DNA of 64,000 nt from Cellulomonas flavigena DSM 20109 (GCF_000092865.1 NC_014151.1:2666001-2730000); one strand, 5' to 3'. Counted from the first letter of the stretch, positions 20,511 through 29,042 are shown. The notes: generated from the sequence alone by a model not told the origin. A program made the numbers and translations.

Positions 20511-20978
20511 CTAGGGCGCGGGGTCGCGCGTGCCGGTCGTCGCGGCCACGACGACCGGGCTCAGCACGGTGCCCGCGACCGCGACCGCGACGACGAGGGG
20601 CACGACCGCCCAGGGCCCTCCCCCGGCACCCCACCAGCCGACGGCGGTGACCACCACGAACACCTGCGCGGTGACGACCGGGGCGCGCCCCCACCGGCGC
20701 CCGGCCCAGAGCCCCCGCGCCGCGGCCGACAGCAGCGTCGCCGCGCCGAGCGCGACGGCGACCAGGAACAGGACCGGCCCGGCACCGCCGCCGGCGAGCG
20801 CCGGGACGAGCGCGACCAGACCGACGACGGCCGCCGCGACGAGCAGCACGGCCTCGAGGAGGACGAGGCCGCACGCGACGGCGAGCGCCCGCGGGCGCGG
20901 GGCGTCCGGCGGGACGGACGCGGGACCGGGTGCGGCGGGATCGGGAACCGGCAGGCGTCCGCCGGGCGTGCGGGACAT
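20511..20978 (-). CDS. Small integral membrane protein, unknown function
   Basis: 155 residues. A Pro-rich cytoplasmic N-terminus (about 28 residues) is followed by four hydrophobic segments, near 30-55, 65-85, 100-120 and 123-145. No catalytic motif is visible. ATG 20978 is preceded by a leaderless hexamer. It converges on the EssC-like gene with only 5 bases between the stops. Codon and base use match the neighbours. Many actinobacterial genomes have such four-helix proteins without an assigned role. Confidence 0.72.
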   Translation of the reverse strand: MSRTPGGRLPVPDPAAPGPASVPPDAPRPRALAVACGLVLLEAVLLVAAAVVGLVALVPALAGGGAGPVLFLVAVALGAATLLSAAARGLWAGRRWGRAPVVTAQVFVVVTAVGWWGAGGGPWAVVPLVVAVAVAGTVLSPVVVAATTGTRDPAP

Positions 20979-20984
20979 GGCACG

Positions 20985-20990
20985 ACCCTA
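20985..20990 (-). promoter_or_regulatory. Leaderless -10 hexamer TAGGGT
   Basis: Minus-strand TAGGGT ends 6 bases before ATG 20978. Confidence 0.5.
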
Positions 20991-21512
20991 GGCCGCGACC
21001 GGCGGCGGCGCGCACGCCCCGGCGTCGGACAGCCCGGGCACCGGGCCGAGCGACTGGCGACGCCACCGCCGCCAATACCAGAGTCGCGAGGTGGTCTCGA
21101 CCACGTCTCGGCGCCGCGCTCGCGTGCGCCGTGCACACCCGGACGCGTGAGCCCGGTCACGCGCGCCGCGGGGCACGACCGCGCGACCACCCCGCCGGTG
21201 CCGGTGAGTCGCGCACGGCACAGCGATCTCCCAGGTCAGCGACCTACCGTGGCTGCGAGCCGCCTGACCTGGACGTTCGACCCAGGTCGCGGACACGCAC
21301 CTGACGCGCTGGAGAGGAGGACTCGGGCAAACGTGGTGCCGATGTGATGAACGCCTCAGTCGTTACGAACATGAAACGTTGCCGTCACCCTTGTGCACCG
21401 TCCCGTCGGGTGTGACGCTTGTGCCAGCACGTTCCCCCACCCACTGATCCCATGCACTGTCGCGCGCGCTCCCGGCGAGCGTGCGCACGTGCGTGCGGCA
21501 AGGAGAAATCCC
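20991..21512. other. Intergenic region upstream of whiB1 with repeated CCAGGTC half-sites
   Basis: About 520 bases without a gene I can support. CCAGGTC (21231-21237) is followed after 3 bases by GACCTAC; GACCTGG (21266-21272) and CCAGGTC (21282-21288) form a 7-base inverted repeat 9 bases apart. These look like binding half-sites. The final stretch holds AAGGAG just before whiB1. I could not pick a clear -10 hexamer. Confidence 0.5.
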
Positions 21513-21761
21513 ATGGATTGGCGTCACCGCGCAGCCTGCCTCGACGAGGACCCCGAGCTCTTCTTCCCCATCGGGAACACGGGTCCCGCGCTGCAGCAGA
21601 TCGAGGAGGCCAAGGCCGTCTGCCGACGCTGCGACGTCGTCGACACGTGCCTCAAGTGGGCCATCGAGACCGGTCAGGACGCCGGCGTCTGGGGCGGCCT
21701 GTCCGAGGACGAGCGCCGCGCGCTCAAGCGCCGCACGGCGCGCCAGCGTCGCGCCGGCTGA
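21513..21761 (+). CDS. whiB1: WhiB-family iron-sulfur transcription factor, WhiB1-like
   Basis: 82 residues. The four cluster ligands are Cys9, Cys37, Cys40 and Cys46, the same positions as in mycobacterial WhiB1. The GVWGGLSEDERR turn and the basic C-terminal RRTARQRR, which contacts DNA, follow. WhiB1 binds a [4Fe-4S] cluster that reacts with nitric oxide and works with the primary sigma factor. ATG 21513 has AAGGAG 7 bases upstream. The next gene on the opposite strand is pdtaS, the same arrangement as whiB1-pdtaS in Mycobacterium tuberculosis, which supports the name. It has a long 5' region. Confidence 0.93.
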   Translation: MDWRHRAACLDEDPELFFPIGNTGPALQQIEEAKAVCRRCDVVDTCLKWAIETGQDAGVWGGLSEDERRALKRRTARQRRAG

Positions 21762-21804
21762 GCACCGGTCACCCCAGCATCCCGCGGCGGACGACCGCCG
21801 ACCC

Positions 21805-21833
21805 GACGGGGCCGCCGACCAGGCGGCCCCGTC
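21805..21833. terminator. 12-bp hairpin between whiB1 and pdtaS
   Basis: 21805-21816 pairs perfectly with 21822-21833 around a 5-base loop, between convergent genes, so it can serve both strands. Confidence 0.78.
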
Positions 21834-21848
21834 GTCGTGTCCGGTGCG

Positions 21849-23330
21849 TCACGCGACGGTCGCCGCTTCCCTGCCCTGCCGCAGCTGCGCCTCGATGACC
21901 ACGCACGTCCCGCCGCCCTCGCGGGCGTGCCACGCGATGGAGCCGCCGAGCTCGTTGCGCACCAGCGTCGAGACGATCTGCGTGCCCAGGCCCGTGCCCG
22001 CGCCCTTGCCCTCCGGCACGCCGACGCCGTCGTCCGCGACCTCGACGCGCAGCCGGTGCCCCTCGCGCTCGACGACGATCTCGACCGTGCCGCTCTCCCG
22101 GCCCGCCAGCCCGTGCTCGACCGCGTTCGTCACGAGCTCGGTGAGGACCAGCGCGAGCGCGGTCGCGTCCTCCGCAGGCACCGCCCCGAACGAGCCGCGC
22201 ACGGTGGTGCGGACGTGCGCACCCGCCGTCGCGACGTCCGCCGCGAGCCGCAGGCTGCGCCCCACGAGATCGTCGAACGGCACGCTCTCGTCGAGCGTCT
22301 GCGACAGCGTCTCGTGCACGAGCGCGATCGTCGCGACGCGGCGCATCGCCTCGGCCAGCGCGTCGCGCGCCTCCGGCGAGGCCATGCGGCGCGACTGCAG
22401 CCGCAGCAGCGCGGCGACGGTCTGCAGGTTGTTCTTGACCCGGTGGTGGATCTCGCGGATCGTCGCGTCCTTCGTGATGAGCTCACGCTCACGCCGGCGC
22501 AGCTCCGAGACGTCGCGGCACAGCAGCACGGCCCCCGTCCGCTGACCGCGCTCGGTGAGCGGTACCGCTCGCAGCGAGAGCGCCACACCGCGCGCCTCGA
22601 CGTCGACGCGCCACGGCGCCCGGCCCATCAGCACCAGCGGCATGGACTCGTCGACCGTCGCGTCCTGCTCGATGAGGTCGGCCGTCACCTCGATGAGCGA
22701 CCGGCCGACGAGGTCCCCGAGCACCCCGAGACGGTGGAAGCACGACAGGGCGTTCGGGCTGGCGTACAGCACCTCGCCCTCGGCGTTGAGGCGCACGAGG
22801 CCGTCGCCGACGCGCGGGGCACCGCGGCGCGGGCCCGTCGGCGCGTCCGGTGCGGGGAACTCCCCGCGCGCGACCATGCCGATGAGGTCGTCCGCGGCCT
22901 CGACGTAGTTGAGCTCGAGCCGCGACGGCGTCCGGGCGCCACCGAGGTTCGTCTGCCGCGCGAGCACCGCGATGGACCGCCCGCCGCGGACGACCGGCAC
23001 AGCCTCCTCGCGCACCGCGTACGAGCCGAACCAGCGCGGCTCGCGCGACCGTTGCGGCGCCTGCTCCTCGAGCGCCCTGCGGAGCTGGGAGACCTGCCCC
23101 TCGGGGGGCCGCGAGCCCACGACGTCGTCGTAGTGGACGGTCGCGCCCGTCGAGGGGCGGCACTGCGCGACGGCCATGAACTCCCCGTCGACGGTGGGGA
23201 GCCACAGCACGAGGTCGGCGAACGCCAGGTCGGAGACCACCTGCCAGTCGCCCACGAGCAGGTGCAGCCACTCCACGTCGGCGGGGTCGAGCGCTCCATG
23301 GCGCGTGACGAGGTCGCTCAGCGTGGACAC
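21849..23330 (-). CDS. pdtaS: Cytosolic sensor histidine kinase PdtaS
   Basis: 493 residues, no membrane segment. An N-terminal GAF-like domain (about 1-150) is followed by a PAS domain (about 180-290) and a HisKA_2 dimerisation region with TIREIHHRVKNNLQTVAALL carrying the phospho-acceptor His. The C-terminal ATPase domain has LVLTELVTNAVEHG, DDGVGVPEG and GTGLGTQIV. In mycobacteria PdtaS phosphorylates PdtaR, an ANTAR regulator that acts on RNA; pdtaR is not in this window. The leaderless hexamer fixes GTG 23330. The whiB1 neighbour agrees with the call. Confidence 0.92.
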   Translation of the reverse strand: MSTLSDLVTRHGALDPADVEWLHLLVGDWQVVSDLAFADLVLWLPTVDGEFMAVAQCRPSTGATVHYDDVVGSRPPEGQVSQLRRALEEQAPQRSREPRWFGSYAVREEAVPVVRGGRSIAVLARQTNLGGARTPSRLELNYVEAADDLIGMVARGEFPAPDAPTGPRRGAPRVGDGLVRLNAEGEVLYASPNALSCFHRLGVLGDLVGRSLIEVTADLIEQDATVDESMPLVLMGRAPWRVDVEARGVALSLRAVPLTERGQRTGAVLLCRDVSELRRRERELITKDATIREIHHRVKNNLQTVAALLRLQSRRMASPEARDALAEAMRRVATIALVHETLSQTLDESVPFDDLVGRSLRLAADVATAGAHVRTTVRGSFGAVPAEDATALALVLTELVTNAVEHGLAGRESGTVEIVVEREGHRLRVEVADDGVGVPEGKGAGTGLGTQIVSTLVRNELGGSIAWHAREGGGTCVVIEAQLRQGREAATVA

Positions 23331-23336
23331 CGGCCC

Positions 23337-23342
23337 AGCCTA
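23337..23342 (-). promoter_or_regulatory. Leaderless -10 hexamer TAGGCT for pdtaS
   Basis: Minus-strand TAGGCT ends 6 bases before GTG 23330. Confidence 0.55.
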
Positions 23343-23448
23343 CGCAGCGGCGGATAGGCTCGAGGACGACGGGGCCACGCCACGCCCGCCCCGTCCCGGC
23401 CCGTGCGTCCGCCCGGGCCGCGGAGCGCACGGCCCCGGGAGGTCCGCG

Positions 23449-23964
23449 GTGGAGCTGCACGTGACCGTCGACCTGCCCACGGACGTCGACGGTGCGGCAC
23501 GGCTGCTGGCGGACCCCGCGTACGTCCACGCCAAGGTGCGCGCGTCGGGCGCGCTCGAGCAGCAGGTCGACGTGACCGGCGACCCGACCGGCGCGTTCAC
23601 GGTGACGACCCGCCGCGCGCTGCCGACGACCCAGATCCCCGCCCACCTCGCCGCGCTCGTCGGCGACCGGATCGACGTGCGGCAGGTCGAGGCCTGGGGC
23701 GCCCCGGCGAGCGACGGCGCACGCGCCGGCACGGTCGTCGTCGAGATCGCCGGCGCCCCCGTGCGGGTCACCGGCCGCACGTCCCTCGTCGCCACGGGGA
23801 CGGGCGCGTCGCGCGTCACGTACGACGGTGAGGTGCGTGCCACGCTCCCGCTGTTCGCCGCCGCGGTGGAGGAGGCCGCAGGGACGGCGGTGCGGGCCGC
23901 GCTGCGCGAGGAGGGGGCCGTCGCGGCACGCTGGCTCGCGGACGGCGACGGCGCAGCGCACTGA
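23449..23964 (+). CDS. DUF2505 family protein
   Basis: 171 residues from GTG 23449, which has GGGAGG 6 bases upstream. The pattern LPTDVDGAARLLADPAYVHAKV near the N-terminus, alternating hydrophobic strands and the C-terminal amphipathic helix (FAAAVEEAAGTAVRAALREEGAVAARWL, shown here in part as EEAAGTAVRAALREEG) match DUF2505, a START/SRPBCC-like lipid-pocket fold. It is cytoplasmic. No ligand is known. It is divergent from pdtaS and alone on its strand. The family assignment rests on pattern memory, so moderate certainty. Confidence 0.8.
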   Translation: MELHVTVDLPTDVDGAARLLADPAYVHAKVRASGALEQQVDVTGDPTGAFTVTTRRALPTTQIPAHLAALVGDRIDVRQVEAWGAPASDGARAGTVVVEIAGAPVRVTGRTSLVATGTGASRVTYDGEVRATLPLFAAAVEEAAGTAVRAALREEGAVAARWLADGDGAAH

Positions 23965-24133
23965 CCGCACGCCACGACGCGCCGCTCGCCCGCGGTGGGC
24001 GGCGGTCGCCGACCCCGACCGCGGAGGTCCGTCACCGGGTCCCCCGAACGTGGCACGGGCCGGACACACGGCCGTAACGATTGAATAACGTGGGAGGTGT
24101 GGGAAATCGCGCTGACCTGCATGAACACCCGCG

Positions 24134-24147
24134 TGGAACCGCTACCA
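24134..24147. promoter_or_regulatory. Candidate LacI-family operator 1
   Basis: TGGAACCGCTACCA: TGG/CCA ends and central CG as in LacI-family sites, 10 of 14 positions symmetric. It lies 25 bases before TTGACA. Confidence 0.4.
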
Positions 24148-24214
24148 CCACCCTCCTGCGCGCACCTGTCCTTGACACCTGCCCATCTCCGGGACGAAGG
24201 TGTCCCGCAGTGCG

Positions 24215-24228
24215 TGGGAACGCTCCCG
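24215..24228. promoter_or_regulatory. Candidate LacI/CebR-type operator 2
   Basis: TGGGAACGCTCCCG matches 12 of 14 positions of the CebR-type site TGGGAGCGCTCCCA. It sits downstream of TTGACA, where a bound repressor would block transcription. Confidence 0.55.
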
Positions 24229-24366
24229 CGAGACGACTCGCGAAGCGCTCCGCGCCGGGGCCCGACAGCCCCAACGCGCGACGCCCACCCGACCGGCCAC
24301 GGCGGGCGGGCGGCACGTGGACAAGGAGTACGGCGACGCAGCCGTCCGACTGACAAGGGAGTCATT

Positions 24367-25668
24367 GTGCGCAAGACCACACGCAAGGCGTGGGCGCTCG
24401 CAGCGGGTGTGACGAGCATTGCGCTCGTCGCGACCGCCTGCTCCTCGAGCGACGACCCGGGCGAGGGTGACGAGACCGCGGACGGCGGCAACATCACCCT
24501 CACGGTCGCCACCTTCAACGAGTTCGGCTACACGGACGAGATGTTCGACCGGTACGAGGCCGAGCACCCCGGCGTCACGATCGAGCAGAAGGTCGCCGCC
24601 ACCTCGAACGAGGCGCGCGAGAACCTCAACACGCGTCTGGCGGCCGGCTCCGGCACCGCCGACATCGAGGCGATCGAGGTCGACTGGCTGCCCGAGCTCC
24701 TGCAGTACCCGGACTACTTCGAGGACCTGTCCTCCCCCGAGGTCGAGGGTCGCTGGCTCGACTGGAAGGTCCAGCAGGCCACGACGGCCGACGGCAAGCT
24801 CATCGGCTACGGCACGGACATCGGCCCGGAGGGCATCGCCTACCGCGCCGACCTGTTCCAGGCCGCCGGCCTGCCGGCCGACCGCGAGGCCGTCGCCGAG
24901 CTCTTCGGTGGCGAGAGCGCGACGTGGGAGAAGTTCTTCGAGGTGGGCAAGACCTACACCTCCGCGACGGGCAAGCCCTTCTTCGACTCCGCGGCCGCCA
25001 TCTACCAGGGCATGGTCAACCAGGAGGAGGCGGCCTACGAGGACCCCGACTCGGGTGACGTCATCGCGCTGGAGAACCCGCGCGTCAAGGAGATGTACGA
25101 GCAGGTCACCACGGCCGCCGTGGGCGACAACCTGTCCGCCCACTTCGAGCAGTGGCAGCCGGACTGGCAGAACGCCTTCCAGAACGACGGCTTCGCCGTC
25201 ATGCTGGCGCCGGGCTGGATGCTGGGCGTCATCGCGGGCAACGCGGCCGGCGTCACCGGCTGGGACCTCGCCGACGTGTTCCCCGGCGGTGCCGGCAACT
25301 GGGGCGGCTCGTTCCTCACGGTCCCGTCGCAGGGTGCCAACGTCGAGGCCGCCAAGGAGCTGGCCGCGTGGCTGACGGCCCCCGAGCAGCAGATCGAGGC
25401 GTTCCAGAACAAGGGCACGTTCCCGAGCCAGGTCGAGGCGCTCGAGTCGGACGAGATCAAGTCCGCCACCAACGAGTTCTTCAACAACGCTCCGGTCGGC
25501 GAGATCCTCGCCAACCGCGCGCAGGGCGTCGTGGTGCCCTTCAAGGGCCCGCAGTACTTCACCGTGCAGGACGCGATCAACAACGCGATCACGCAGGTGG
25601 ACGTCAACGGTGCCGACGCGGCCGCCGAGTGGGCGACCTTCGAGGGCGTGGTCCAGGGTCTCGGCTGA
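24367..25668 (+). CDS. Sugar ABC transporter substrate-binding lipoprotein (CUT1)
   Basis: 433 residues. Signal peptide with lipobox VATAC at about residues 18-22. Family 1 solute-binding fold: NITLTVATFNEFGYTDEMFDRYEAEHPGV at the start of the mature protein (key part VATFNEFGY), TADIEAIEVDWLPEL, and the typical late segment GGSFLTVPSQGAN. It captures a sugar outside the membrane for the two permeases that follow. GTG 24367 has AAGGGAG 7 bases upstream. No ATPase gene is present, so it probably uses a shared MsiK-type ATPase, as is common in actinobacteria. The CebR-like operator hints at an oligosaccharide such as cellobiose; unproven. Confidence 0.92.
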   Translation: MRKTTRKAWALAAGVTSIALVATACSSSDDPGEGDETADGGNITLTVATFNEFGYTDEMFDRYEAEHPGVTIEQKVAATSNEARENLNTRLAAGSGTADIEAIEVDWLPELLQYPDYFEDLSSPEVEGRWLDWKVQQATTADGKLIGYGTDIGPEGIAYRADLFQAAGLPADREAVAELFGGESATWEKFFEVGKTYTSATGKPFFDSAAAIYQGMVNQEEAAYEDPDSGDVIALENPRVKEMYEQVTTAAVGDNLSAHFEQWQPDWQNAFQNDGFAVMLAPGWMLGVIAGNAAGVTGWDLADVFPGGAGNWGGSFLTVPSQGANVEAAKELAAWLTAPEQQIEAFQNKGTFPSQVEALESDEIKSATNEFFNNAPVGEILANRAQGVVVPFKGPQYFTVQDAINNAITQVDVNGADAAAEWATFEGVVQGLG

Positions 25669-25689
25669 CCTGACCTGACCTGAACGCAA

Positions 25690-25731
25690 CCGGGGCCGGG
25701 TCGGTGGTGACCGCCACCGACCCGGCCCCGG
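25690..25731 (+). terminator. 18-bp intercistronic hairpin after the binding-protein gene
   Basis: 25690-25707 pairs perfectly with 25714-25731 around a 6-base loop, 33 bases before the permease ATG. It probably protects or partly terminates the transcript so that binding protein exceeds permease. Confidence 0.75.
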
Positions 25732-25763
25732 CCGCGTCGCCCCTGAGTCTTTCGGAGGACCCC

Positions 25764-26780
25764 ATGGCCACCTCGACCACGCAGTCGCGCGCCGGACGCC
25801 GACTGCCTGACTCCCCGCGCACGCCGCGCCGTGTGGGCTTCAGCCAGAAGCTGAGCCGCTGGGACGTCAAGGTCTCGCCCTACCTGTACATCTCGCCCTT
25901 CTTCATCCTGTTCGGGCTCACCGGCCTGTTCCCGCTGGCCTACACCGCCTACGTGTCGGTGTACGACTGGCACCTGCTCGGTGGCCAGGGAGACTTCGTC
26001 GGCTTCGAGAACTTCGCCTTCGTCTTCCAGGAGCCGAACTTCTGGAAGGGCCTGCGCAACACCTTCAGCATCTTCCTGCTGTCGACGATCCCGCAGCTCA
26101 TGGTCGCGATCGTCCTCGCCGCCCTGCTGGACGCGAACCTGCGGGCCAAGACGTTCTGGCGCATGGGGGTCCTCGTGCCCTACGTCATCGCCCCTGTCGC
26201 CGTCTCGCTGATCTTCGGCAAGATCTTCGCCGACCAGTCCGGTCTCGCGAACTCCATCCTCGGGACGTTCGGCGTCGAGCCGATCCGCTGGCACGGCTCC
26301 GTGCTCCCGTCGCACATGGCCGTCGCGACGATGGTCAACTTCAGGTGGACCGGGTACAACACCCTGATCCTGCTGGCCGCGATGCAGGCCGTCCCGCGCG
26401 AGCTCTACGAGGCCGCCGTGATCGACGGTGCCACACGCCTGCGCCAGTTCTTCTCCATCACCATCCCGCAGATCCGTCCGACCCTGATCTTCGTCGTCAT
26501 CACGTCGACGATCGGTGGCCTGCAGATCTTCGACGAGCCGCGCCTGTTCGACCAGATCGGCCAGGGCGGTCCCGGGCGCCAGTGGATGACCGTCACCATG
26601 TACATCTACGAGCTCGGGTTCGGCAACCAGAAGAGCTTCGGTCGCGCCGCCGCCGTCGCCTGGGTGCTGTTCCTCATCATCCTCGCGGTCGGTCTGCTCA
26701 ACTTCTGGCTGACGCAGCGCATCGCGTCCGACGCGACGCCGCAGGCTCGCAAGTCCCGACGGAAGAAGGTCAAGCGATGA
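25764..26780 (+). CDS. Sugar ABC transporter permease 1 (MalF type)
   Basis: 338 residues. Six membrane segments, the first near residues 38-60. The EAA loop reads ELYEAAVIDGATRLRQFFSITIPQI, with key part EAAVIDGA. ATG 25764 has GGAGG 6 bases upstream. It forms the membrane channel with the next gene, whose ATG overlaps this stop as ATGA. The C-terminus is strongly basic (RKSRRKKVKR), which is common at the cytoplasmic end. Confidence 0.93.
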   Translation: MATSTTQSRAGRRLPDSPRTPRRVGFSQKLSRWDVKVSPYLYISPFFILFGLTGLFPLAYTAYVSVYDWHLLGGQGDFVGFENFAFVFQEPNFWKGLRNTFSIFLLSTIPQLMVAIVLAALLDANLRAKTFWRMGVLVPYVIAPVAVSLIFGKIFADQSGLANSILGTFGVEPIRWHGSVLPSHMAVATMVNFRWTGYNTLILLAAMQAVPRELYEAAVIDGATRLRQFFSITIPQIRPTLIFVVITSTIGGLQIFDEPRLFDQIGQGGPGRQWMTVTMYIYELGFGNQKSFGRAAAVAWVLFLIILAVGLLNFWLTQRIASDATPQARKSRRKKVKR

Positions 26781-27685
26781 GCGCGCCCTCGGTCCCCTAC
26801 ATCCGGCAGACCGCCGGCGCGCGAGCGGCCCGCGCCGCGAGCCGCTCCCGCGGCTACGGTTCGGACCGCCGGCCGGGCTGGGTCACGTACCTGCTGCTCG
26901 CCGTGTCCATCCTCGTGTTCGTCTCGCCGATCTACTACGCGTTCCTGCTGGCGAGCTCGGACTCCGCGACGATCGCGCAGAACCCCATCCCGTCGCTGAT
27001 CCCGGACGGCAACTTCCTGGCGAACGCCGGCAAGGTGCTCAACGCCGACATCAACTTCTGGAAGGCCCTGACGAACTCCGTGATCGTCGCGGTCGTCACC
27101 TCGGTCTCCGTGGTGCTGTTCTCGACGCTCGCCGGCTTCTCGTTCGCCAAGCTGAACTTCCGTGGTCGCCGGGGCCTGCTGCTGTTCGTCATCGCCACGA
27201 CGGCCGTGCCGACGCAGCTGGGCATCGTCCCCCTGTTCATCGTCATGGCGGAGCTCGGCTGGCTCGGCAAGCTCGTGGCGGTCATCGTGCCCGGCCTCGT
27301 GACCGCGTTCGGCGTCTTCTGGATGACGCAGTACCTGGAGTCGGCGCTCCCCTACGAGCTCATCGAGGCGGCCCGTGTCGACGGGGCGTCGATGATCCGG
27401 ACGTTCACGAGCATCGCGCTGCCTGCCGCGCGTCCCGCCGCCGTCATGCTCGGGCTGTTCGCGTTCGTCGGGTCGTGGACGAACTTCTTCTGGCCGTTCA
27501 TCGTGCTCGGCTCGACGAACCCGACCCTCCCGGTCGCGCTGCAGCTCCTGCAGGCGTCCTACTTCAAGGACCTGTCGCTCATCATGGCCGGCGTCGTGCT
27601 GTCCGCGATCCCGCTGCTCGTGCTGTTCGTGGTCGCCGGCCGCCAGCTCGTCGCCGGCATCATGGCGGGCGCCGTCAAGGGCTGA
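26777..27685 (+). CDS. Sugar ABC transporter permease 2 (MalG type)
   Basis: 302 residues. Six membrane segments, the first near residues 36-58. The EAA loop is ELIEAARVDGASMIRTF, with the conserved Gly after EAARVD. The ending VAGIMAGAVKG is typical of CUT1 MalG-type subunits. Coupled to permease 1 by a 4-base overlap. A long hairpin follows within 20 bases, so the transport operon ends here. Confidence 0.93.
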   Translation: MSAPSVPYIRQTAGARAARAASRSRGYGSDRRPGWVTYLLLAVSILVFVSPIYYAFLLASSDSATIAQNPIPSLIPDGNFLANAGKVLNADINFWKALTNSVIVAVVTSVSVVLFSTLAGFSFAKLNFRGRRGLLLFVIATTAVPTQLGIVPLFIVMAELGWLGKLVAVIVPGLVTAFGVFWMTQYLESALPYELIEAARVDGASMIRTFTSIALPAARPAAVMLGLFAFVGSWTNFFWPFIVLGSTNPTLPVALQLLQASYFKDLSLIMAGVVLSAIPLLVLFVVAGRQLVAGIMAGAVKG

Positions 27686-27701
27686 CCGGCCCGTCGTGCC
27701 T

Positions 27702-27732
27702 GGTCGGGCGCCCGCCACGCGGGCGCCCGACC
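27702..27732 (+). terminator. 13-bp hairpin at end of the sugar ABC operon
   Basis: 27702-27714 pairs perfectly with 27720-27732 around a 5-base loop, starting 17 bases after the stop. Confidence 0.8.
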
Positions 27733-27843
27733 GCGGGTCCACCGCGCGTCCCGCAGGTAGCCTCACGCTCGTGCGGTGAGCTGACCGTGGCCACAGTGAA
27801 CGATGACGCTGCCCGAGAGCAGCCACAGAGGGGATGACCAACG

Positions 27844-28884
27844 GTGGTCGACAACTTCTCGACGCGTACGGACCAGTCGCGGCCCGCCGCGCCCACACTC
27901 GAGCAGGTCGCCGAGCGTGCCGGCGTCTCGCGCTCGACGGCGTCACGCGCCATCAACGGCGGTCTGCGCGTGTCGCCCGAGGCCCTGTCCGCGGTCGAGG
28001 CCGCTGTCGCCGACCTCGGGTACACGCCCAACCGCGCCGCCCGCTCGCTGGTCACGCGACGCACCGACTCGATCGCGCTCGTGGTGCCCGAGCCCGACGA
28101 GCGCGTGCTGTCCGACCCCTTCTTCGCCGGCACGCTCAACGGTCTGAGCACGTCGCTGGCCGACTCCGACATCCAGGTGGTGCTCGTCATCGCGCGCCCC
28201 GGGGAGTCGGAGCGCACGATCCGCTACCTGCGCAACGGACACGTCGACGGTGCGATCGTCGTCTCCCACCACCGGGACGACGAGCTCGACCGCGCCCTGC
28301 TGTCGTCGCGGGTTCCGAACGTCTTCGTCGGGCGCCCGCTGTCCGCCTCCGACGAGGACGTGCAGTACGTCGACACCGACAACACCGAGGGCGGGCGACT
28401 GGCGACCCAGCACCTCATCGACCGCGGCTGTCGCCGCATCGCGACGATCGCCGGCCCCCAGGACATGTCCGCCGGGATCGACCGCCTCGCCGGGTGGCGG
28501 CAGGCGATGGATGCCTCCGGTCTGGACCAGTCCGCCGTGGTGCACGGCGACTTCACGATCACCTCGGGCGCGCACGCCGCGCGCGACCTGCTCACGCGCT
28601 TCCCGGACGTCGACGGCATCTTCATCGCCTCCGACCTCATGGCGACCGGCGCCCTGGGGGTCCTCGCAGAGCTCGGGCGCGACGTGCCGGACGACGTGGC
28701 GGTCGTCGGGTACGACAACCTGGGGGTCGCCGCGTCGACCACGCCTCCGTTGACGAGCGTCATCCAGCCGGTGGTCGCGATGGCGCGCGCGGCCGGTGCG
28801 CGGCTCCTCGACCAGCTCCACGGCGCTCCCACGGCGGAGCCGCTGATCTTCGCCCCCGAGCTGGTGGTGCGGGCCTCGGCGTGA
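27844..28884 (+). CDS. LacI-family transcriptional repressor of the sugar ABC operon
   Basis: 346 residues. The helix-turn-helix is TLEQVAERAGVSRSTASRAING with hinge YTPNRAARSLVTRRT. A periplasmic-binding-like effector domain follows, with VVPEPDERVLSDPFF, ATIAGPQDMSAGIDRLAGW and VVGYDNLGVAASTTPPLTSV. It most likely represses the operon just upstream through the two palindromes before the binding-protein gene and is released by the imported sugar or a derivative. It has its own 158-base upstream gap after a terminator. The effector cannot be read from the sequence. Confidence 0.92.
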   Translation: MVDNFSTRTDQSRPAAPTLEQVAERAGVSRSTASRAINGGLRVSPEALSAVEAAVADLGYTPNRAARSLVTRRTDSIALVVPEPDERVLSDPFFAGTLNGLSTSLADSDIQVVLVIARPGESERTIRYLRNGHVDGAIVVSHHRDDELDRALLSSRVPNVFVGRPLSASDEDVQYVDTDNTEGGRLATQHLIDRGCRRIATIAGPQDMSAGIDRLAGWRQAMDASGLDQSAVVHGDFTITSGAHAARDLLTRFPDVDGIFIASDLMATGALGVLAELGRDVPDDVAVVGYDNLGVAASTTPPLTSVIQPVVAMARAAGARLLDQLHGAPTAEPLIFAPELVVRASA

Positions 28885-28904
28885 GCCGCTGATATCGGCT
28901 GCGG

Positions 28905-28922
28905 GAGCGAAACAGTTCGCTC
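28905..28922 (+). terminator. 7-bp hairpin after the LacI gene
   Basis: GAGCGAA (28905-28911) pairs with TTCGCTC (28916-28922) around a 4-base loop, 21 bases after the stop. Less GC-rich than the other terminators. Confidence 0.6.
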
Positions 28923-29042
28923 TGACCGCGGTGTCAGGCACGGTTGACAGGCTGCGCCGTCCACGCCAGGGTGGGTGCCGGCGCCGCACAACGGAGTGCG
29001 GCGCTCCCGCCCGCGACGTTGGCGGACGCCGAGAGGAGAGCC

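Larger units (their letters stand above)
23965..24366. other. Control region of the sugar ABC operon
   Basis: 402 bases without a gene. It contains a good -35 hexamer TTGACA (24172-24177) flanked by two LacI-type palindromes with central CG, listed separately, and AGGGAG just before the binding-protein gene. Confidence 0.55.

Noticed and set aside
21347..21415. A 22-codon frame before whiB1 (MNASVVTNMKRCRHPC...)
   Set aside because: The GGAGAGGAGG upstream is 26 bases away, too far for a ribosome site, and there is no other support for a leader peptide.
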